Shown here: positions 58,146 through 64,000 of the stretch, piece by piece
Numbering within the stretch: the first letter of the stretch is position 1
How the letters are laid out: every line of letters begins with the position of its first letter
From: Rostrohypoxylon terebratum
Taxonomy: Eukaryota > Ascomycota > Sordariomycetes > Xylariales > Hypoxylaceae
Reading direction: 5' to 3'
NCBI GenBank assembly: GCA_022497145.1
Contig: MU385949.1
Span: 1 to 64,000 of the forward strand
DNA: 64,000 nucleotides
The notes under the pieces: model-generated
What the model was told of the DNA's origin: nothing
Databases searched by the model: none
What the model saw: the letters and a program-made list of their open reading frames with translations, nothing else
Program-made: the position numbers and the translations under genes

Positions 58146-58559
58146 ACGTTAACCAAGTGGTGAGAAGTCGAAGAGGCAGGAACAGATAAATGCTGTTAGT
58201 GGTGGAAGAGGAGGTGGTGACGGCACTGGTAACACATGTTGTTGATATTTGTTGATGCTGTTGATGCTGTTGATGCTAGCGATGGTAGCGTTGATATTTG
58301 GTAACTCTGGTAACATGAAGATGAAGCCGGAACCCGGGGGAATGGATGGCTAGATGTTGACCAGGTGGGTTGCGCAGTCTTGCTAACGCAGCAGTCGAAG
58401 TAGGCGAAGCAGGCGAAGGTGAGGGTGAAAGTTCAAGTTCAAGGTCAAGGTCAAGGCCAAGGTCAAGGCGTCGGGATGCGCGGTAGTGCGAAGGTGTAAT
58501 GATGTAAAAGGGTAAGTAAGTACCTAACCTTGGAACTCTTGGAACCTGAAGAAAGTCGA

Positions 58560-58740
58560 TAAGCAGATACTACCTAGTAGGTAGGTTAAGTTAGGCTAGG
58601 TACCTACTAAGGTTACTCAGGTAGGTAGGACCTAGGTACCTACTAGGTAAGTCTTAAGACTTAAGTTAAGTTAGGTGTAATTACCCTAGTACTTAGTACT
58701 TACTAGTACGGTAGTAGTAAATACATAGTTGTGTATTGTA
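58560..58740. repeat. Dense cluster of CCTAGGTAC and CTTAAG palindromes
   Basis: Overlapping self-complementary words, among them CTAGGTACC, ACCTAGGTAC and a perfect 14-bp palindrome AAGTCTTAAGACTT at 58649-58662, fill nearly 180 bp. It is the densest palindrome patch in the window. Confidence 0.75.
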
Positions 58741-59844
58741 CCTAAACCAAGATGTACGACGTAAAGATGCAAAGAGAAATGTGAGATAAAAAGAAAGGCA
58801 AGCACTTCTTACCTTTTACCTCAGGGCTCTTTTACACCGAAATATCTAGATTCTTAGTACATACTACCTAGAGAGTAAGCATGACATTAATACTAGGTGC
58901 TCTAGGTTTCAGAAGCTCTAGCAACTTTATCACCTGGTAGTGTATGGGTTGATAGGAATCGATAAGAATTGTCAGGGACGACTGAATGCGTTAATAATAA
59001 TGGTGGATGTATAAAGTAGTGTGCGTATCCAGGCATCATAAATGCGCACACAGAATTTTCATTATAATGTTATTCTTATCCTGAATTCCACTAAGCACTT
59101 TCCAAGTATATTAGTTTCATTCTATTACCAAATATATAATACATAATTTCGATGTAGTCTTAGTTTAAATTCTAGATTATTAAGGGCTATATATACCTAT
59201 GTATCGCATGTACTTAAATATGTTTAACTCTATTAATGTAAGTACTTATGTCGTAGGTAAGTGTTAATTCAGCTTTAAGCCTTGCTTAATGCTTAAATCT
59301 GCCTTGCTTCGAGTTAACTTAAACCCGACGTTTATTTCGTGCGTAGGTACAAAACGAAAAAAAGGACTTAGGGCGAGAAAAAGAAAGAAGCTTCAAAACA
59401 TTCCTAGATCAGTATATTAATATGTGAAAACACTGTACTAACCCGCTGTTTCCTAAAATATAAATTGGTGATTTGTCGCTACATTTAAGGTTCACACACA
59501 ACAAGAACAAAACCTTGTGCTTTAATAGGGACTGTGTGCCAATTGATAATAGATGTAGGTGTACTAGGTAGGACCTACACTTGCTGATATTCACTGTTCA
59601 GGGCGGATGGCGGGGTATTTATCAGTCTATCTAGGATTCTAGGTATTGTACCTACATAGGACCTAGGCATTGCCCCGCAACTGCCCGCATTACATACCTA
59701 GATCCTAGGACCTAGGTCCTTATGTAGGTGCCTGAGATGAAAAGTAAAAAATTTAGAAAATTTCAATCTCAACCTGAACCAAAATCTCAAACCCATTCCA
59801 ATCTTATTAGGTCCTTTTTGTTTTATTTTATAATAAAACGCATA

Positions 59845-61044
59845 ATGGCTGCGAATAGCACGAACGGGAACTCCCTAGAGTCTTTAAGAATTTTAGTCAA
59901 ATCCGTGACACAACTCATCTCTCAACTTGAAACGTTTCTCGATTCCAATGCCGTCGACGTCAACGCCAATGTTCGCAATGCTTCCGAAAACTCTGACCCG
60001 TCGTCACCACCATCGTCGCAATCCTCGACCACGACAGACTCAGTAGACCCTCTCGCCCTCGCCCATGACTCTGCCGCTCTGATAAAAGCTCACATTACAA
60101 AGCTGTCTTTGCTAATCATTAATGAACCCTTCACCCCTTCGGCTATAACCAAGGTCCTCCGTGAGCTAGTCGCCGGCCCTATCCCGTCTCTTGCTTCTGC
60201 CGTACAAGTTTGCGACCCCCAGAAATATACCACAGTGGCTCGTCAAAACCTTTCTTGGAGATGTCACAGAGTGCTGAGGGAGCTCAAGAGCTTCCTCGGT
60301 ATTATCCCTCTTGACGGCAAAGTCCTCCCTAACGAGCAAAGGAACAGTTCGAATGGAGGCAAGGGTAGTATGGCCGCTACCGGCGTGCTCTGGGCTGCTT
60401 GCGACGACGTAATTCTCCTCAAGAAGCTGGGCATTGCGGGACTACTCGTTAAGAAGGTCGAAGAGTATAGGGATACCTTGAAGGATATCCTGGAAGAGTT
60501 GAAGGAGTATAGCGAGGAAGTCGGAGAGGAAGACGACGACGACGACGACGGCGACGGCGAAGTTGACGAGACCGGGAACGATATCACCGACATCACAGAT
60601 CAGGTCCAAAATACACATCTTTCGACGCAACAAATACTAGATGACCTTATGAATCCCCGTCACATACCCAGAAATGATCCAGACAAGATTAGAGAACGCC
60701 TAGAGTCTTGTATGAAACGGCTTCGACTCACAACCCTCCTTTATACAGCCATCATCAAGAGGCGGCTTAAAACCCTGCCGCCCTTCCCTAATGCCACACA
60801 GGTGCCGGTCACGCAGCGCCTAGACGAGGTGTTTCCTTTACTAAAAACCCTTCCCCACCGATTCAACGAAGTGGCCTGCGCATTCTATGAGTTAGACCGT
60901 GACTCCATCGACCTCGCCATGGACTCCTGTTTCTTTGACGCTTTTGCGGCGTCGGAGATGCTCATGAAGCCTTGGGAGGGCGACAGGGACGAATTCACCG
61001 ACTGGGCAGAGAAATTCCAGGTCGGCATAAAAAAACCAGATTAG
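59845..61044 (+). CDS. GCIP / cyclin-D1-binding protein 1 family protein
   Basis: A 399-residue single-exon protein that resembles the Grap2-and-cyclin-D-interacting (GCIP, CCNDBP1) family, mostly helical proteins linked in animals to cell-cycle control. The start at 59845 (MAANSTNGNS) follows AAAACGCATA. The 39 codons open upstream are basic and unlike the family, so they are omitted. A helical N-terminal domain runs from about 10 to 220 (LRILVKSVTQLISQLETF; ALIKAHITKLSLLI; VLRELKSFLG; GVLWAACDDVILLKKLGIAGLLVKKVEEY). An acidic stretch EEDDDDDDGDGEVDE near 235 separates it from the C-terminal helices (..LPHRFNEVACAFYELDRDSIDLAMD.. and ..DEFTDWAEKFQVGI). No localisation signal is seen. The fungal function is not established. 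Confidence 0.87.
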   Translation: MAANSTNGNSLESLRILVKSVTQLISQLETFLDSNAVDVNANVRNASENSDPSSPPSSQSSTTTDSVDPLALAHDSAALIKAHITKLSLLIINEPFTPSAITKVLRELVAGPIPSLASAVQVCDPQKYTTVARQNLSWRCHRVLRELKSFLGIIPLDGKVLPNEQRNSSNGGKGSMAATGVLWAACDDVILLKKLGIAGLLVKKVEEYRDTLKDILEELKEYSEEVGEEDDDDDDGDGEVDETGNDITDITDQVQNTHLSTQQILDDLMNPRHIPRNDPDKIRERLESCMKRLRLTTLLYTAIIKRRLKTLPPFPNATQVPVTQRLDEVFPLLKTLPHRFNEVACAFYELDRDSIDLAMDSCFFDAFAASEMLMKPWEGDRDEFTDWAEKFQVGIKKPD

Positions 61045-61225
61045 GGATGCCATACGAACGGGGTCAATTCTTGTTTTCAAGAAGCAGAGATATATACATG
61101 TTGGTCGCTAAGGCTAAATGAAAGAGATGAGGGTGGGATGAAATGCCTTTTCCTGAGCCGGGAGATGATGATACTGAGAATCCAGAGCTAATTTCCAACA
61201 ACCCCATTTCGAATGCGACATCTTA

Positions 61226-62930
61226 TCACACCTGAACCGCAACCGCGTTGAAGTTAACCTATTCGTTTGTCAGCCTTTTTTCTGTCGAAATGCCGTGTCG
61301 TCAATTAGGGGACTTACGTGGCCTGAAGATGGACATCCAGTTGAGATCGCGGGACCCGTCGCCGACTTTCCATTAACTGTGATGGTAACGGCACCGGACT
61401 TCCCGGTGAAGTCTACTTGGTAGAATGATGCCTTTCCGACCGAGCTAGAAGCGCTTACAGTCTGAGTTGACCCGCCGATAGCGACGGTGATGTCCTGAGG
61501 GGAGTTGGATAGCGCAATGATCGAGATCACATCTTTCGTACCACTCGCAGCCGAAGCGCTTCCGCCTTGCCCCCAAACAGTGCCTAGGATCAACGTTTAG
61601 ATAAAGAGAATTAAAGATAGTCTGGTATAACTGCTACTCACCACCGTTGCTGCACACCGATGCCGGCGTAGTTCTGTACCATGCCACAGCACCCTCTGAG
61701 GGCAGTTCTACGTTTGCGTTGCCAGCCTTATACGCGCTGATGAAATAAGGTAGCACGAAGCGAAAAGCTGTGTGGTCAAATCCATCGACGTACCCCTCAG
61801 CACCGCTCACGATCTGTGCGGCAACCGGGGCGTTGATGTAGCTAGACTCGCCGTAGTCGTTCCCTGCTCGCGTTAGTCTTGGGCTCAAGCAGAGTAGGTG
61901 GCCCATCAGCATGCGGACTAAGCTTACAGGTGATGATCTCGATGTATTCAGGCTGGATATCCAAGACTTGCTTCCAGCGATCGTACCACAGCGAATCGCT
62001 GGAAGAGTACCAGTTCTTGTTGTACTGGGGGAGATCTGCATCTCACGATTAGCTTGTGATCATTCCCCGATGACTTGAAGCCCAGATGGAATGTCTCATA
62101 CCGGTATAGAAGTAAGGGCTGACGCCCATCATGTACGGCTTTCCCTGGAGGGATGACTTGTACGCCTGGTCGTTTCCTGTCGTCATCGTATATTGGTTTG
62201 CATCTGGCCACGCGCCCCAGTTGACTATATCGTGTTAGTTGAGCGGTGAGCGAAGCTGGTAGATGACGGGAGATACTTACAAGCGCCGTCGATCTGGCCA
62301 AGTTTAGCACCAACCCCTTGGGCTCCCAATGAGGACCAGTCAGGAACCACTGTGGCGTTTGAATTAGTATTTGGCTGTCGAAAGTCGACGCAACACAGAG
62401 TCGAGAGGATCGGCAAGATGGATCCGACAACAGCATCACTACTACGAGTGATTTCGGGTAGAGTACTTACAGAAAATGTCACCGGTAGAAGAGCGCACCG
62501 AGCTCCAGTTGTCAGCCCAGGTTGGCCCCTCGAAAGTCGAGACGAACGGTTTCCCATTAACCTTGAGCTGGCTGCTTGCGCTCTTGTATTGGTTGATGAG
62601 TGAAATAACTTGGTCGACGGTCCAGGAGCTAGCGGCCATGTCGAAGGATAGGAATAGGTTGAAGCTGTTAGAAGAAGCCGTGTCGTAAGCTAGTTGTAGC
62701 TGCTCGGCATTCCATGAGTCTTGTGATCCGACATTCAAGGCGAAGCCGTCGATACCGGCTGACTTGGCGTCCGTGATATCTTTCTGCCACTGGTCTTTGG
62801 ACTGTCCGCTGGTCAGACCTACCATGTAGTGTGCGAAGACCTGGCGGCCGCTACCCTGTCGAGGCATGGCAACGCCAGCCGCAGTGGAACCGACGAGCAG
62901 CGCGACCGCCGCCGCGATGTTCAGACGCAT
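61226..62930 (-). CDS. Secreted GH71 alpha-1,3-glucanase (mutanase)
   Basis: Cleaves alpha-1,3-glucan, a wall polymer of fungi. Seven predicted exons: 62930-62471, 62349-62281, 62224-62102, 62035-61928, 61863-61642, 61583-61318 and 61258-61226, giving 426 aa. Six introns of 56-121 nt all keep phase. A signal peptide (MRLNIAAAVALLVGSTAAG) is followed by the GH71 start VFAHYMVGL, then DITDAKSAGIDGFALN, LFLSFDMA, PFVSTFEG, NWGAW, MMGVSPYFYT, YIEIITWNDYGES and AFRFVLPYFISAYKAG, in family order. Acidic residues in FDMA, FEG and WNDYGES are the likely catalytic set. The C-terminal beta-sandwich ends with GHV-NFNAVAVQV, formed by the last short exon (11 codons with the stop). Without that splice the frame runs to 61270 with a non-family tail. 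Its stop lies only about 180 bp from the convergent GCIP-family gene. Confidence 0.93.
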
Positions 62931-64000
62931 CTTGACACGAGTCGATTACTTGGGTTGCTAGTTCGTATTTAAGTCGAGAAATGGTGAGGCCGTTGTTGAA
63001 AGCGATCGACTACTAGGTATGGCTAAGTGGACGGATAGTAACCGAAATATATATGTGTATGTGTGTATGCGCGTACGATGGCTTTCGATATTGCAGATCC
63101 TATATTTAAATTTGAGCTTACATCCTACTCGCGCCCTGGTAGGGGGCGGGCTATGCCTAAATGGCTGCAGAGTTACATGGGGAAGGTCAAGGGCGTGAGT
63201 CGAGGGTGGCGGCCGTAGGCCGGCAATATCGATGAGACCTTCATCTTCATCATATTGATCACCATTCCCGTGTTCACTAGAGATGGGTATCTAAGTTGAA
63301 CAGAAGGAGGCTGTCGTCAGGTTACAGAGGCAGTCTATACAAGTCGAAGAGCATCCGTGAGAGATGAGTAAGATGGAAACGTGGGGGCTCTCTCATATGA
63401 GATTGTACTTACTCACAGATACCGAGAAAGTCCTAGCTATAAAAATAATAATGATAGTCTTACCACAATATTCACGTATTTATTGCTTATTACTATGTAT
63501 GTTCCGGGACGATGAATCAGCTAGAGGATCGATCAGCCAACCGAAAGGGGCAAGGTCGATTTTTCGAGAAGCATGCTACGATGTTCGGGCAACGCGTGAC
63601 GACGCAGGTTCGGTTCCGTGTTCTGCACTTTTCAAGGTTACTAGGCAGCTAGGCTGCTAGGTTGTATCTACATAGGGTAGAAATTCCAACGCAGTGACCA
63701 GTCAGCCAGTAGGCGTTTCAAGAACCACCGACACCTAGCCTTCAAGCTCAGGAGTCAGCATGATGTGAGATGTAGCCAAGGGGTAAAACTGCCTACCTAG
63801 CTAGGAAGGTATGGCGCCGTAGAATATTGGGTGACCTCATAGGGTATGCTGCAGGTAGGCCGTAGGTTCGAACGAGTTATGCTCTTCTCATTAAGTAGGT
63901 AATTTTTATTGTTTATTAAATCTTGAGCAAATGACTAGCGGATGCCTTGGTCCTTGGTCTTTTTCTAAACTGCTTGGTCAGCCAAGTGGAAATATCTTGA
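62931..64000. other. Promoter region of the GH71 gene and window end
   Basis: A TTAAATAC TATA-like word lies about 40 nt upstream of the GH71 ATG (62,966-62,974). Further out are a TATATATGTGTATGTG tract (63,046-63,066) and no recognisable gene; the frame at 63364-63660 has no domain. Confidence 0.5.

Larger units (their letters stand above)
57580..59844. other. Intergenic region between divergent SIP5 and GCIP-family genes
   Basis: About 2.3 kb. It contains a GACAGACAG array (58,105-58,145), GTTGATGCT repeats (about 58,240-58,280), a CAAGGT array (about 58,435-58,470), a dense patch of CCTAGGTAC and CTTAAG palindromes (58,560-58,740) and AT-rich DNA (59,050-59,300). No gene seen. Confidence 0.6.

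Noticed and set aside
59728..59844. 39-codon N-terminal extension of the GCIP-family protein
   Set aside because: Basic, low-complexity and unlike the family; the ATG at 59845 has a better context.
61270..61317. C-terminal tail of GH71 exon 6 read through the GTAAGT donor
   Set aside because: Splicing to 61258 gives the family-type ending VNFNAVAVQV; the read-through tail does not resemble mutanases.
63560..63880. GGTTCGAA word that could be a tRNA B box
   Set aside because: No matching T-stem, D-arm or acceptor stem on either side.

Overview
The window looks like about 64 kb of a filamentous ascomycete genome (Pezizomycotina, probably Sordariomycetes). Genes are broken by many short spliceosomal introns (mostly GTAAGT/GTACGT...CAG/TAG with CTAAC/CTGAC branch motifs). 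Intergenic spaces are long and low in genes, start contexts are fungal, and several protein families are typical of moulds: a PDR-type ABC transporter, a CVNH-LysM lectin, a GH71 mutanase, a GH30 beta-1,6-glucanase and a stand-alone AA8 cytochrome. The spaces between genes are full of short palindromes built on CCTAGG, TACCTA and TACTA.

Layout. 1-4.6 kb: gene-free, repeats and a CT-rich leader. 4.6-8.1 kb (+): a 1173-residue disordered protein I cannot name. 9.6-10.6 kb: an eroded reading frame that may be a gluconolactonase/SMP-30-like relic. 10.9-11.8 kb (-): a quinone-oxidoreductase-like MDR enzyme with hexanucleotide arrays directly before its ATG. 13.8-14.7 kb (+): a four-helix membrane protein. 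15.7-20.5 kb (-): a full-length PDR/ABCG transporter, 4 exons, 1511 aa. 24.4-25.2 kb (-): a CVNH protein with a LysM inserted in the middle. 26.2-27.9 kb (-): a secreted GH30 beta-1,6-glucanase. 30.1-33.2 kb (+): glutamine-dependent NAD+ synthetase, 10 exons including a 15-nt exon. 37.7-37.9 kb (+): a tiny two-exon metallothionein-like gene. 38.3-40.6 kb (-): a UFD1-domain zinc-finger protein. 43.6-45.6 kb (+): an F-box, cysteine-rich protein. 46.5-47.9 kb (-): actin-related protein 6. 49.2-49.9 kb (-): a secreted single-domain AA8 cytochrome. 52.9-54.0 kb (+): an aldo/keto reductase of the D-arabinose dehydrogenase type. 54.9-57.6 kb (-): a SIP5-like protein with a GC-AG intron. 59.8-61.0 kb (+): a GCIP/cyclin-D1-binding family protein. 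61.2-62.9 kb (-): a secreted GH71 alpha-1,3-glucanase, 7 exons.

There is no operon logic and no clear biosynthetic cluster. About half the genes are housekeeping (NAD synthesis, chromatin, ubiquitin, glucose-kinase signalling). The rest act on or bind glucans and chitin at the cell surface (CVNH-LysM, GH30, AA8, GH71) or handle xenobiotics and metals (PDR transporter, MDR reductase, metallothionein). Exon joins were read by eye from splice signals, reading phase and family conservation; none is backed by transcripts. No tRNA, rRNA, CRISPR array or intact transposon was recognised.
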